A stretch of 64,000 bases of DNA from JBAYJC01 sp041665285 (GTDB lineage Bacteria > Patescibacteriota > Patescibacteriia > 2-12-FULL-60-25), in the NCBI GenBank assembly GCA_041665285.1, contig JBAYJC010000004.1, positions 50,944-114,943 of the forward strand, read 5' to 3'. A model generated the notes under the pieces. The model worked only from the letters and a program-made list of their open reading frames with translations, searched no databases and was not told where the DNA came from. Made by a program: the position numbers and the translations under genes. Positions 16,502 to 25,006 of this stretch are shown here, one piece after another. How positions within the stretch are numbered: the stretch's first letter is position 1; every line of letters starts with the position of its first letter.

Positions 16502-18025
16502 TTAATACGCGTCTGAAAACACAGGAGCGAGGTAGCGGTCCGTGGGCACGAAGTTGTCCGTGAGCGCTGGGGCCTTGTGCGAGGCGAGAAAGGTCTCGAC
16601 TTTTTCTTGCGGAAGAATTTGGATGGTTGTTTGCCAGTCTGTGCGCTCTTCTTCCGTGGCGAGAGTACGTTGCGGCGGAATCTGTTTCCAGCGTTCAAGA
16701 TCAAGGTCGAGATCCGTGGCAAGAAGCACAATCGTATTCCGACCTGCTTTGATATCCGCTTCTCCTGGAGCCACGTACACGTTCTTCCACACGCTCTGCA
16801 GCGTACGCGTCATAGCCGCAAGGAAGTCGCCGTATTTTGCATCATCAATGATATTCATGGCATACACACCCTTTTCGCTCATGCGCTGTTTCAAGACACG
16901 ATGAAACTCCACGGTCGTCAGATGATACGGCACGCTAAAATCATTGAACGCATCACCGAACACAAGGTCAAACGTTTTCCCCGCATCCACATGATCCAAA
17001 TACACACGCGCATCCTTATTCACGGTTTGAATGCGTGTGTTACGCGGCAATTCCATGAGCGTGTGATTCGCCTCGGTAACGCCCGGATCAATCTCCGAAA
17101 CCGTCACCTCACTGGAAGGATAAAACGCCTCCAGATAGCGAGGCAATGCATAGCCACCTCCACCAATAAACAACGCGTTGAACGCGTCTGTTTTTTGATA
17201 GGTGTAGGCAATCAAGTTTGTGTACACGCGTTCATAGCCATATCCCACGTCTTCAGGCTTCTGCGGTTTTACGTAGGTATGAATCAGATGATCGAGCCGT
17301 AAAATATACGCAGACGAACCGCTCATCTCTTGCTGAGAAACGCGTACGCAATAATAGCTTGTCTCTGTATTGCAAATGCCAGGCACGAGCAAATCCCCCA
17401 CAAAAAAGAGCACGATCACCACAGAAAATTTCTGCTTCCAAATCGGTTCAGGCCACGCAATAGCAAGGCCTAATGCGAACAAGAGGACAGACGTGAGGGT
17501 GAGCAATACTTTTGTTCCCACAAGCGCGATCAGCACATATCCTGCGAGCGCTGTACCAACCAAGCTCCCGAATGAGCTCCACGCATACAAAGAGCCTAAA
17601 TGACGGCCGACCGTGTCCAGTGCGCGGATATCGCTCTTTGCGACTTGCGGTGTGATGGTCGAAAGAAGAAACGCGGAAGGGAAAAACGTGATCAATGAAA
17701 AGAGAGACGTCTTGAACCAGAGCGGGAGATACGGGGGCATGAGCATCTCTCCAGCAATAGGAACAAGATAGTTCATGAGCAACACGGCAAAGCCACAGCA
17801 CACCATGACAAGCGCCAAGCGTTTACGTGAATACATCTTGTCGGCAAAACGTCCTCCTAAATAATTTCCGATGGTCACGCCAAAGAGCGTGGCCCCAATC
17901 ACGGCAGTCCAGCTGTAAACGGAGACACCCAGATACGGCGCAATGGCACGGCCAGAAACAACCTCTACGAGCATGAGCGCAAAGCTTGCGACAAAGACAA
18001 TCAAACGAGCAAAAAAGGGAGACAT
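16502..18025 (-). CDS. Spermidine synthase-like protein with N-terminal membrane domain
   Basis: Residues 1-215 hold seven or so membrane helices of the type fused to many bacterial spermidine synthase homologues (EVVSGRAIAPYLGVSVYSWTAVIG, NYLGGRFAD). Residues 280-460 are a Rossmann methyltransferase-like SpeE domain: FIGGGGYALPRYL (287-299), VSEIDP (309-314) and VFGDAFNDFSVPYHLTT. SpeE moves aminopropyl from decarboxylated AdoMet to putrescine; here GDAF replaces the usual DxxDP motif, so the substrate is uncertain. It lies three bases after a gene that holds only the membrane domain. Confidence 0.85.
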   Translation of the reverse strand: MSPFFARLIVFVASFALMLVEVVSGRAIAPYLGVSVYSWTAVIGATLFGVTIGNYLGGRFADKMYSRKRLALVMVCCGFAVLLMNYLVPIAGEMLMPPYLPLWFKTSLFSLITFFPSAFLLSTITPQVAKSDIRALDTVGRHLGSLYAWSSFGSLVGTALAGYVLIALVGTKVLLTLTSVLLFALGLAIAWPEPIWKQKFSVVIVLFFVGDLLVPGICNTETSYYCVRVSQQEMSGSSAYILRLDHLIHTYVKPQKPEDVGYGYERVYTNLIAYTYQKTDAFNALFIGGGGYALPRYLEAFYPSSEVTVSEIDPGVTEANHTLMELPRNTRIQTVNKDARVYLDHVDAGKTFDLVFGDAFNDFSVPYHLTTVEFHRVLKQRMSEKGVYAMNIIDDAKYGDFLAAMTRTLQSVWKNVYVAPGEADIKAGRNTIVLLATDLDLDLERWKQIPPQRTLATEEERTDWQTTIQILPQEKVETFLASHKAPALTDNFVPTDRYLAPVFSDAY

Positions 18026-18028
18026 AGC

Positions 18029-18736
18029 TTAGGCGCTCTTTTTACCAATCCGCCACATCGTCGCAAGACCGACCAGGATCAATGCCGCAGACAACGTCCA
18101 CAGAAGCTGGCGCGTGCCCACATACATCACAAACACAAATCCCGTGGCAAAGGTGCCAAGAATACTGCCAATCGCGCTCCATGCGCCGATCGTGCCAATG
18201 GTTGCGCCGGTAGTCTCCAATGTATGCAAATCCCCTTTCACCACCTGCGGAGAAATCATGGAAAGAAAAAATCCCACGGGGAAAAAGGCCAGGAAACAAA
18301 AGAGAGCCGTGGATAATGGAAGAGCAATATCAGATCCTGCGAGGCGCGGGCCAATCACGGGCGCTAACACGATCATGAGGAGCGTGGCCAAACCAGCCAG
18401 CAAAAAATATCCTCCGAGTAACATGCGTGACAACCGCATATCCGCAAGACGTCCTCCCGCGTAGTTTCCCAAGGTAACGCCCAATAGCACAATCACGATC
18501 ACGCTTGTCCATGTGTACAATGACACGCCAAGATACGGCGCCATCACACGACCAGCGACAAGCTCAATCGTCATCAAACAAAAGCTCGCAAAAAACACAA
18601 TCGCCCGCGCGAACGTATATCGCGGGGCGTTGTGGTGGGATGTGTCAGGAGAAACGCTCTCCTCATTCTGCGGAACAACATCGACAGGCGGTTCTTGCGA
18701 AACACTTTCGATGGGAAGTTGCGCGTCTTCTGACAT
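18029..18736 (-). CDS. Stand-alone spermidine synthase-type membrane domain protein
   Basis: A 235-residue membrane protein that repeats the N-terminal half of its downstream neighbour (ELVAGRVMAPYLGVSLYTWTSVIVIVLLGVTLGNYAGGRLAD against EVVSGRAIAPYLGVSVYSWTAVIG), after a charged N-terminal tail of about 40 residues. No synthase domain is present. It may form a complex with the full-length protein. It follows rpmG in the same direction. Confidence 0.78.
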   Translation of the reverse strand: MSEDAQLPIESVSQEPPVDVVPQNEESVSPDTSHHNAPRYTFARAIVFFASFCLMTIELVAGRVMAPYLGVSLYTWTSVIVIVLLGVTLGNYAGGRLADMRLSRMLLGGYFLLAGLATLLMIVLAPVIGPRLAGSDIALPLSTALFCFLAFFPVGFFLSMISPQVVKGDLHTLETTGATIGTIGAWSAIGSILGTFATGFVFVMYVGTRQLLWTLSAALILVGLATMWRIGKKSA

Positions 18737-18752
18737 ATCCTGGGGGCTCTTA

Positions 18753-18905
18753 CTATTTGGTCTCCTTGTGTAGCGTGTGCTTGTGGCAGTTCGGGCAAGG
18801 TTTGTTCAGCTCCAACCGTGCCTTAATGCGCTTGTTGCGCGTGGTGTGGTAATTCGTGCGTTTGCACACGGTACACGCCATCTTTGCGATGTTATCTTGT
18901 GGCAT
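18753..18905 (-). CDS. rpmG: 50S ribosomal protein L33
   Basis: A 50-residue protein reading MPQDNIAKMACTVCKRTNYH, then TTRNKRIKARLELNKPCPNC and HKHTLHKETK. This is the zinc-ribbon type of L33 with CxxC and CPNC pairs. A second ATG (MACTVC) eight codons in is possible. It lies 11 bases after tRNA-Thr(TGT), likely in the same transcript. Confidence 0.93.
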   Translation of the reverse strand: MPQDNIAKMACTVCKRTNYHTTRNKRIKARLELNKPCPNCHKHTLHKETK

Positions 18906-18916
18906 ATGAGATTATG

Positions 18917-18991
18917 TGGAGCCGGCGGTCGGTTTCGAACCGACGACCTGCTGTTTACAAAACAGCTGCTCTGCCGCTGAGCTACGCCGGC
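18917..18991 (-). tRNA. tRNA-Thr(TGT)
   Basis: Acceptor GCCGGCG with matching CGCCGGC, discriminator T, encoded CCA; anticodon stem CTGTT / AACAG with loop TTGTAA-type giving anticodon TGT; T arm GTCGG-TTCGAAA-CCGAC. Confidence 0.93.
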
Positions 18992-19023
18992 ATGGGTACG
19001 TAACAGGGCTGAAAAGCGTGTGA

Positions 19024-19052
19024 AGAATAGGACAAAACCCGGAAGTCGTCAA
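19024..19052 (-). promoter_or_regulatory. Promoter of tRNA-Thr(TGT)-rpmG
   Basis: TTGACG (19052-19047), 17 bp, TATTCT (19029-19024). Confidence 0.8.
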
Positions 19053-19061
19053 ACTGGGGAA

Positions 19062-19105
19062 AAGAAAAGCGGTCTACCCGAGCAAGAATCGCTCAGATAG
19101 ACCGC
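19062..19105 (-). terminator. Terminator of the 19124-21187 gene
   Basis: GCGGTCTA / TAGACCGC arms with a nested GAGC / GCTC stem, then TTTTCTTTTCCCC on the minus strand. Confidence 0.85.
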
Positions 19106-19123
19106 CGCGCCCCGTAGCTCCCC

Positions 19124-21187
19124 CTAGAAGGAGGTGCCGTTGGGGCAGAAGTTGGTGGCCGGGGTGACCACCGAGGCCGGCGACGAGGTTGCCCTCACCG
19201 CGCGGAAGCTCGGCTTGACCTTGTCGGCCTGCGCCTGGGGGTTGGCCACCCGGGCGTAGATATCGACGCAGTTGGTGCTGGCCAGCTGGTCGACCCCGCC
19301 GATGGTGAGCGTCGAGAACATGTCCGACGCCCTGCGGCCGACGCTCCCCCAGTTCATCCAGGTGGTGACGCCGTTGACCGTGCACGAGGCGTCCATGAAG
19401 GCCCACCCGGTCCACTCGGCCGTGTTGGGGACGTCCACCCTGCCGATGACCTGGCCGCCGTACTGCTGGGTGTTGCCGCCGATCCTGGCGCCCCAGCAGA
19501 AGAGGCGCCAGCCCGTGGAGCAGCCCGCGTACGGGTCGCGGAGGATGGCCACGGCCGGGCTCTCGCTCACGGTCGGCGAGCAGGTGCGCCCCGGGATGAC
19601 CTCGCAGTCGCCCCAGGACAGCCCGTCCGCGCGGCAGAAGCGCGCGGTGTTGCCGATCCCACACCCCTGCGCGTTACAGTTGTCGTAGGACCTGGCGCCG
19701 GGGGTGCAGATCGGGGTGGCGCAGATGCGCCCGGGCAGGAGCGCGCAGGTGTTCCACGCGGTCCCCGCGCCGTTACAGGTCTCGGCGGAGTTGTTCGCGC
19801 CGCAGCCCGAGAGGCACCCCACGCTGCGCTGGGCGCCGGGGGTGCAGATCTGGGTCTGGCACGAGAACCCGGGGATGATCTGGCAGACGTACGCCGTGCC
19901 AGAGGAGTTGCAGATCTCCGCGGAGCTCGACGTCGAGCAGCCGCTCAGGCACCCCACGCTGCGCTGGGCGCCGGGGATGCAGGTCTGGGCGTTGCAGGTG
20001 TGGCCCGGGAGCACGTTGCACTCCCAGACCGTGCCCGCCACGTTGCAGATCTCGGCCGTGTTGCCCTGCCCACATCCTGCGGAGTTGCAGTTGTAGCTCC
20101 GAGTGGCGCCCGGCGTACACGACTGCGAGTTGCAGGTGCGGCCCGAGAGGATCTGACAGATCCCCCAGACCCCGTCCCCGTTGCAGACCTCGGCGGTGAC
20201 GCCGGAGTCGCAGGCGGGGTTGCAGTTCAGGTGCCTCTGCGTGCCGGGGGTGCAGGCGGGGGGCTGGCAGGTACGGCCCGCGCGCACAGCGCACGTGGAC
20301 CAGCTCCTGCCATCCGTAGCGCAGGTCTCGGCCGTGTTCCCCTGCCCGCAGGCGGGGTTGCAGTTGAGACTCCGCTCCGCGCCGGGGACGCAGATCTGCG
20401 GGTTGCACGTGCGACCCGCGGCGAACCCGCAGGCCCATCCCGACCCGTCCGTCCTGCAGATCTCGACCGTGTTCCCCTGCCCGCAGGCGGGGTTGCAGTC
20501 GGGGTTGCGGGTGGTTCCGGGAGTGCACACCAGCGGGATGCCCGTGTCGGCGGGCGGGGTGCCGGTGTCAGCGACGCCGCTGTCCTGGGTGCCCGTGTCG
20601 GCCGTGCCGGTGTCCGCGACGCCGGTGTCAGCCGTGCCCGTGTCCGTGGTCCCGGTGTCGGCCGGCGGGGTGCCGGTGTCCTGGGTGCCCGTGTCGGCCG
20701 TGCCCGTGTCCGTGACGCCGGTGTCGACCACGCCCGAGTCCACGATGGGGGGCGCGAGGCAGTCGCAGGCGTCGAGGCCCGTGCCAGTGGCGTTGCACCG
20801 CTGGCCGGAATTGTTCGCCCCGCAACGCGCGGGGTCGCAGTTGTTCACGTCCGTCCGGAGAGGCACGCACGTGACACAACGGCAGAAGCTCGACCCGTCC
20901 GCACGGCACTCCAGGTACTGTCCCTGGGTGCACGACGCGTTGCCGCAGTTGCCGAAGCCCGAGACGCAGGTCGCGCCCGTGTCGGCCGGCGTGGTGCCGG
21001 TGTCCTGGGTGCCCGTGTCCTGCGCGCCGGTGTCGGCCGTGCCCGAGTCGTTGTCCACGGGCTGGCCGTTCGGCACGCCCGTGTCCGGGGTGCCGCTGTG
21101 GCCGAAGCCGTCCTGCTCGTACATGCAGCCCGTGAGGGCCGCCAGGATGAGCACCGCGAGCACATTCCACTGACCGTTGTTCTTCAT
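19124..21187 (-). CDS. GC-rich Cys-repeat surface lipoprotein
   Basis: A 687-residue exported protein of unknown function. ATG 21187 follows GGAGG and opens a lipoprotein signal (LAVLILAALTG-Cys). Next come Asp-Thr-Gly stretches (DTGTQDTGTTPADTG, then a longer one), two short Cys-rich segments, seven tandem units of about 45 residues with six Cys each (each starts CxPG and ends GRxC or similar), and a C-terminal domain of about 150 residues (SESPAVAILRDPYAGCSTGW onwards). The even Cys count suggests disulfide-bonded modules outside the cell. This style recalls Myxococcota-type lipoproteins. Sampled GC is 77%. The gene upstream is also GC-rich and co-oriented. Confidence 0.8.
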   Translation of the reverse strand: MKNNGQWNVLAVLILAALTGCMYEQDGFGHSGTPDTGVPNGQPVDNDSGTADTGAQDTGTQDTGTTPADTGATCVSGFGNCGNASCTQGQYLECRADGSSFCRCVTCVPLRTDVNNCDPARCGANNSGQRCNATGTGLDACDCLAPPIVDSGVVDTGVTDTGTADTGTQDTGTPPADTGTTDTGTADTGVADTGTADTGTQDSGVADTGTPPADTGIPLVCTPGTTRNPDCNPACGQGNTVEICRTDGSGWACGFAAGRTCNPQICVPGAERSLNCNPACGQGNTAETCATDGRSWSTCAVRAGRTCQPPACTPGTQRHLNCNPACDSGVTAEVCNGDGVWGICQILSGRTCNSQSCTPGATRSYNCNSAGCGQGNTAEICNVAGTVWECNVLPGHTCNAQTCIPGAQRSVGCLSGCSTSSSAEICNSSGTAYVCQIIPGFSCQTQICTPGAQRSVGCLSGCGANNSAETCNGAGTAWNTCALLPGRICATPICTPGARSYDNCNAQGCGIGNTARFCRADGLSWGDCEVIPGRTCSPTVSESPAVAILRDPYAGCSTGWRLFCWGARIGGNTQQYGGQVIGRVDVPNTAEWTGWAFMDASCTVNGVTTWMNWGSVGRRASDMFSTLTIGGVDQLASTNCVDIYARVANPQAQADKVKPSFRAVRATSSPASVVTPATNFCPNGTSF

Positions 21188-21384
21188 CGCATCCTCCGTC
21201 AGATGAGAGACGAGGGGTGTAAACGCACACCCTTTCTTAACCGGACCTTTGCAGATCCGCTCGAGAAAGGGTGGGATATGGAGAATATCCCGAAGCCCTA
21301 GGGTCGCAACAGGACGTCGCAACCCGGTTAGTCTAAGAAAGTACGTTCAGCGCCAAGTGTTACCTCAGCGCCGAGTGTCCGCGT

Positions 21385-22839
21385 TCAGCGGGTCCGGCTG
21401 GGCCTCCAGAAGAAGGAGAGCGAGAGCCCGCCGCTCACGCCCTCGAAGGAGTGGATCTCGACCGGCTCGCCGCTCCGGACCAGGCTCCTGTCGAACAGGT
21501 TGACCTGCACCGCGGCCCGCATGCCGATGAGCGCGCTGAGCGCGTGCTCGATCCCGACCTCGCCACCGAGGGTAAACCCGGTGTACGAGGCCACGCCGTT
21601 CACGGCGCGGCGCGACGGCCCCGGGTACCACGTGACGTTCGTCACGGCCCCGAAGAACACGCCCGTCTGCCGCTCCGCGCCGGGGTAGTAGACCCCACCG
21701 GTCGCGAGCCGCGCGAGCACCGACCCGTCCGTGTTGGCCCCGGACGAGCCGTAGCCACCGCCTCCGAGGAGGTAGGCGCCCCAGCCGCCCGCGGTGAGCG
21801 GCGACCGGAACCCCGCCTCGACGAAGGCCTGGAAGTCCGTCCACTCGCGGTACATCCCCTGGAGCCCGAGCCCCAGGTGGAACCGCATGGCGTCGCGGGC
21901 GACCCAGGCGGCCGCGTTGCCGCCCACGGTGCCGTTCTGCACCTGGCGCACCGCGGCCACGACGGCCTCGCTGCCGACCCGGAGGCGGTCGCCCTCGGCC
22001 GTGCCGGCCGGCGCGAGCCCCTCGATGGGCCTCGTGCCGTCCTCCAGGTGGGTGACGCGCGGGCCGAGGTTCTCCGACTGGATCGCGATGATCTGGCGCT
22101 CGAGCTCCCCGAGGATGGGGTTGTCCGCGCCGACGTTGCCGCCGGCGGGACGCGCGTTGAGGGCCGTGTCCAGGAGCTGGCGGAAGCTCCTGCAGTTCGT
22201 GCTCTCCACGCGCTCCGATGGAGCGCAGGTCGGCCTCCCCGCCGGGCACACGGTGTGCCGGCAGAGGATCGCGAACTGCTCGTTGTAGTCCTGCGCCGGG
22301 GCCGAAACCCCGTACAGGCCGCGGATGTAATCCGCGCCGATCGACGTGATGGCGCAGGCGTACGACCGCCTGAACGCCGACCTCGCCACGAGGAACTGGC
22401 TCCTCGTGATCCCCGCCGTCTGAACGCACTCGCACCGCCGGCCGACCTGCCGGATCGAGCCGTTCTCCAGCCCGATACACCTGTCCGGCAGGGGGGGCGA
22501 GGTCACGACCGGGCGGGGGGTGCCCGGGTTCCTCGGGTTGGCCGCGCAGTTCGTCTCGAACGTGCGCACGCCCTCCGAGAGGAGGTCGTGACAGCGCTCG
22601 ACGAAGGCGCGGTAGCCCGCGAGGTCCCTGGGGCAGGCCGTGAAGCCGCCCGTGGCCCGGGACCAGGTCCCGAGGTCCACCAAGCACTGCATCGAGGGCC
22701 TGACCTCCGGCTCCTGCGTGTCCGCCGGGTCGATGGCCGGCGGGGTGCCGGCGTCCGACTGGGCGTTGGCCGTGGCCGCGTAGCCGACGGTCCCGACGAG
22801 CGTGAGCGCGAAACCCATCCACTTGCCGACGTTCTTCAT
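21385..22839 (-). CDS. GC-rich exported protein, possible beta-barrel C-terminus
   Basis: A 484-residue protein with a cleavable signal (MKNVGKWMGFALTLVG to ANA, mature end QSDAGTPP). The middle is Cys-rich (FVERCHDLL, CAANPRNPGTP, GRRCECVQ). The last 190 residues alternate hydrophobic and polar residues with many Gly and aromatics (FHLGLGLQGMYREW, YLLGGGGYGSSG, GVFFGAVTNVTWY) and end near LSLSFFWRP, as in outer-membrane barrels. An outer membrane would be unexpected in a CPR cell, so the barrel reading is inference. GAGGGAGA precedes the ATG and a consensus promoter lies 236 bases upstream. One sampled line is 85% GC. Confidence 0.75.
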   Translation of the reverse strand: MKNVGKWMGFALTLVGTVGYAATANAQSDAGTPPAIDPADTQEPEVRPSMQCLVDLGTWSRATGGFTACPRDLAGYRAFVERCHDLLSEGVRTFETNCAANPRNPGTPRPVVTSPPLPDRCIGLENGSIRQVGRRCECVQTAGITRSQFLVARSAFRRSYACAITSIGADYIRGLYGVSAPAQDYNEQFAILCRHTVCPAGRPTCAPSERVESTNCRSFRQLLDTALNARPAGGNVGADNPILGELERQIIAIQSENLGPRVTHLEDGTRPIEGLAPAGTAEGDRLRVGSEAVVAAVRQVQNGTVGGNAAAWVARDAMRFHLGLGLQGMYREWTDFQAFVEAGFRSPLTAGGWGAYLLGGGGYGSSGANTDGSVLARLATGGVYYPGAERQTGVFFGAVTNVTWYPGPSRRAVNGVASYTGFTLGGEVGIEHALSALIGMRAAVQVNLFDRSLVRSGEPVEIHSFEGVSGGLSLSFFWRPSRTR

Positions 22840-23074
22840 GGCTCTTCTCCCTCTACTATCCACTGTCCAAAGCCCAAACGCGGGCTCCGGTTCCATCTCT
22901 CTACTGAGAGGTGCGTGGACCAACTCACCACCTATGGTGAAAGGTCCTGGAGCCGTCCCGTCACAAAGTGGAATAAGGAGGAAATATTCCACACTGGCCG
23001 GAACGGCTTCAAAACCATTCAATTACACGCGTTTTTGAAGGAAAAGTGTTCGCCTGTATCAGGTCGAACAAAGG

Positions 23075-23103
23075 AGAATAGCATGATTCGCCCGTTTTGT
23101 CAA
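23075..23103 (-). promoter_or_regulatory. Consensus promoter for the 22839-21385 gene
   Basis: TTGACA (23103-23098), 17 bp, TATTCT (23080-23075) preceded by TGC. The leader is about 230 nt with no reading frame I can support; 22840-23074 otherwise shows nothing clear. This promoter may also serve the lipoprotein gene downstream. Confidence 0.85.
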
Positions 23104-23167
23104 GGGCGGCAGGTCGCAAAAAAACCGCTTGTCCAGCGGCTTATTGTGTCTATCAAGAAAAAATCTA

Positions 23168-23779
23168 TTACCAAATATGCCTTCCTGCCTTTACAAGAAG
23201 CCAACCTGCGCCAAAAAGAAGGCCAATAAACGCGCCAAGTAACCCATTTACAAGGAAGTTCGGTTTTGCAAACCACCGGGAATCCAAGGGAGCATCAATC
23301 ACTTTTACGCTCACGCCCGTGCCAAAATACGTGGGAGATACCTCGACGAGTTGCTGGCCAATAGCATTGGCTAAGATATGCGCCTGTTCGCGAAGAGGAT
23401 GAAAGGCTGTAATCGCCATAATGCCGGTATTTGGCTCAATCTTGGCTTTCACCGAATTCTCCCAGAGTTTACGTCGCTCCAGATCATCATTCGGAAAATA
23501 GTTCAAATCAAACCCCATGGCACTGGACATGGTGCCCGTAAAAAATGTCGTGGTATGGAGAAGCTCTGACAAACTCTGCGCGACGCGTTCTGAGGTCTTT
23601 ACTGCTGTATAAGGATCAAGTCCCGTAGCACTAGTCTGTGTGACAAACACGCGCACCGTGGATCCATAATGTAATGGAAGAAAAAACGAAAAACCCACGG
23701 CAAAGATCACTCCAAGCACTGCGGTGAGCACAAGCGTACGCACAGCGTGATGAAGAGGAGATCGATGAAAAAAGGACAT
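23168..23779 (-). CDS. Wzz-like polysaccharide chain-length/co-polymerase protein
   Basis: A 203-residue membrane protein with helices near both ends (residues 14-36 and 175-195) and a periplasm-type domain between, the Wzz topology. Sequence features include the opening HYGSTVRVFVTQTS, an internal NSVKAKIEPNTGIMAITAFH, and the Pro/Asn-rich APLDSRWFAKPNFLVNGLLGAFIGLL before the second helix. Family members set the length of exported polysaccharides. No kinase domain is attached. It lies three bases after the HtrA-like gene. Confidence 0.78.
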   Translation of the reverse strand: MSFFHRSPLHHAVRTLVLTAVLGVIFAVGFSFFLPLHYGSTVRVFVTQTSATGLDPYTAVKTSERVAQSLSELLHTTTFFTGTMSSAMGFDLNYFPNDDLERRKLWENSVKAKIEPNTGIMAITAFHPLREQAHILANAIGQQLVEVSPTYFGTGVSVKVIDAPLDSRWFAKPNFLVNGLLGAFIGLLFGAGWLLVKAGRHIW

Positions 23780-23782
23780 ACG

Positions 23783-24964
23783 CTACTTGAGCAACTCTGC
23801 GGCATTGTAGGATCCGAGTGTCACGGGTATTTCGAGAGACTCACCTTTGCGTGCAATGGCAAGCGTTACTTGCGTGCCAGGTCGATACTCCAACAAAATC
23901 TCTCCAAGATCTGCAGAGCCACCAAGAATATCGCGATCTATCCGCTCGATCACATCCCCTTCTTTCAACACTTTCCCCGCGGCCCCGCCTGCGATCACTG
24001 CCGGCTGATTTGTTCGGCGGTCTGTGCGGATCCATGCCCCTTTATTTGAGGCATTGCGCGTGGTTGTTGCAATTCCAAATGTGAGTCGCGCTAAATCACT
24101 CGCACGCACGCCAAGCGACGCGTGACGAATTTCTCCATTTGCCAACAATGAGGAAAGAGCTGTACGTAAATCACCCGCAGGCAATACGCGCCAACCTTCT
24201 TTTGTTTTGGATTCTACAAGTCCTACTAATTGACCACGCTCATCCCACACAGCGCCGCCGAAAAGCGTATCCACACTTCCATCCACAAGAAAACGCCGTG
24301 CCGCATGTTCGCTCAACACAGGATCGATCATGACCGGGGCACGGAGATCCACAAGAGCGTTGGGATAAATCCGTTGAGCCACAGGCTCTGTCCATACAGC
24401 TAAACCAACGCTCATGTCTTGCGGCTCTGCAAAGGCAGAGGTTGGCAAGCCTGTAATCGCTGTCTTGAGATAGACTGCATCTGTCGCGGTATCGCGTACG
24501 GCTTTTGTAATCGGATAGGTCTTTCCCTGCCAAAGGACCACCACATCTGCAACGCGCACGTTTTTAAAAACAGACGCCACAGATGCAAACCATCCATCAG
24601 AAGTAATAGCAACCGCGCTCCCCACATGCTGTTCATCGGCAATCAACGTATCTTCTGTGACAGAAGTTGGTTTTTTTGCAATCGTTGCCACAGGAGAAAG
24701 TCTTCGCGTGACTAATGCGGGCGGATACATGATGGTTCCCGGCGCTGGACCTGTTGCAGAAATGACCGTGGGGCCTGTGGGTGTTTCTGGGGTGGTTGTT
24801 GCGGTTGTCACGATTTGTGTGCGCGTAGCCAAATCTGTGAGGATAGGATCCACATAAACGCTCGCAGAAATCCATCCACTCAAGCCGCCGGTGACAACAC
24901 CTATCAACAACATCCAGCCAGCAAGCGGATGCGGACGTCGAATATTCCAGGAAAAAAATCCCAT
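23783..24964 (-). CDS. HtrA-like membrane protein with PDZ domain; catalytic His and Ser missing
   Basis: A 393-residue protein: anchor at 17-38, Thr/Pro-rich linker, trypsin-like domain (115-260), PDZ domain (283-385, GVRASDLARL, GDVIERIDRDILGG). In HtrA proteases the triad sits in TNxHVV, TDLALLKI and GNSGGPL. Here these read ASVASVF (Ser131 for His), TDAVYLKT (Asp162 kept) and TLFGGAVWD (Phe235 for Ser). It therefore looks like a pseudoprotease, perhaps a chaperone or scaffold. Start ATG 24964 lies just after TGCTATTCT, so its mRNA may be almost leaderless. Confidence 0.83.
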   Translation of the reverse strand: MGFFSWNIRRPHPLAGWMLLIGVVTGGLSGWISASVYVDPILTDLATRTQIVTTATTTPETPTGPTVISATGPAPGTIMYPPALVTRRLSPVATIAKKPTSVTEDTLIADEQHVGSAVAITSDGWFASVASVFKNVRVADVVVLWQGKTYPITKAVRDTATDAVYLKTAITGLPTSAFAEPQDMSVGLAVWTEPVAQRIYPNALVDLRAPVMIDPVLSEHAARRFLVDGSVDTLFGGAVWDERGQLVGLVESKTKEGWRVLPAGDLRTALSSLLANGEIRHASLGVRASDLARLTFGIATTTRNASNKGAWIRTDRRTNQPAVIAGGAAGKVLKEGDVIERIDRDILGGSADLGEILLEYRPGTQVTLAIARKGESLEIPVTLGSYNAAELLK

Positions 24965-25006
24965 ATAACAACAGAATAGCACGAATCAGGGCCTCTTGGA
25001 CAAGAG

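Noticed and set aside
20000..21301. Long plus-strand frames over the Cys-repeat lipoprotein.
   Set aside because: They mirror its repeats and have no start signals; the minus frame has a lipobox and GGAGG.
21365..23229. A 592-aa plus frame and a 485-aa minus frame over 21385-22839.
   Set aside because: Composition-driven frames; the chosen frame has a signal peptide and Shine-Dalgarno.
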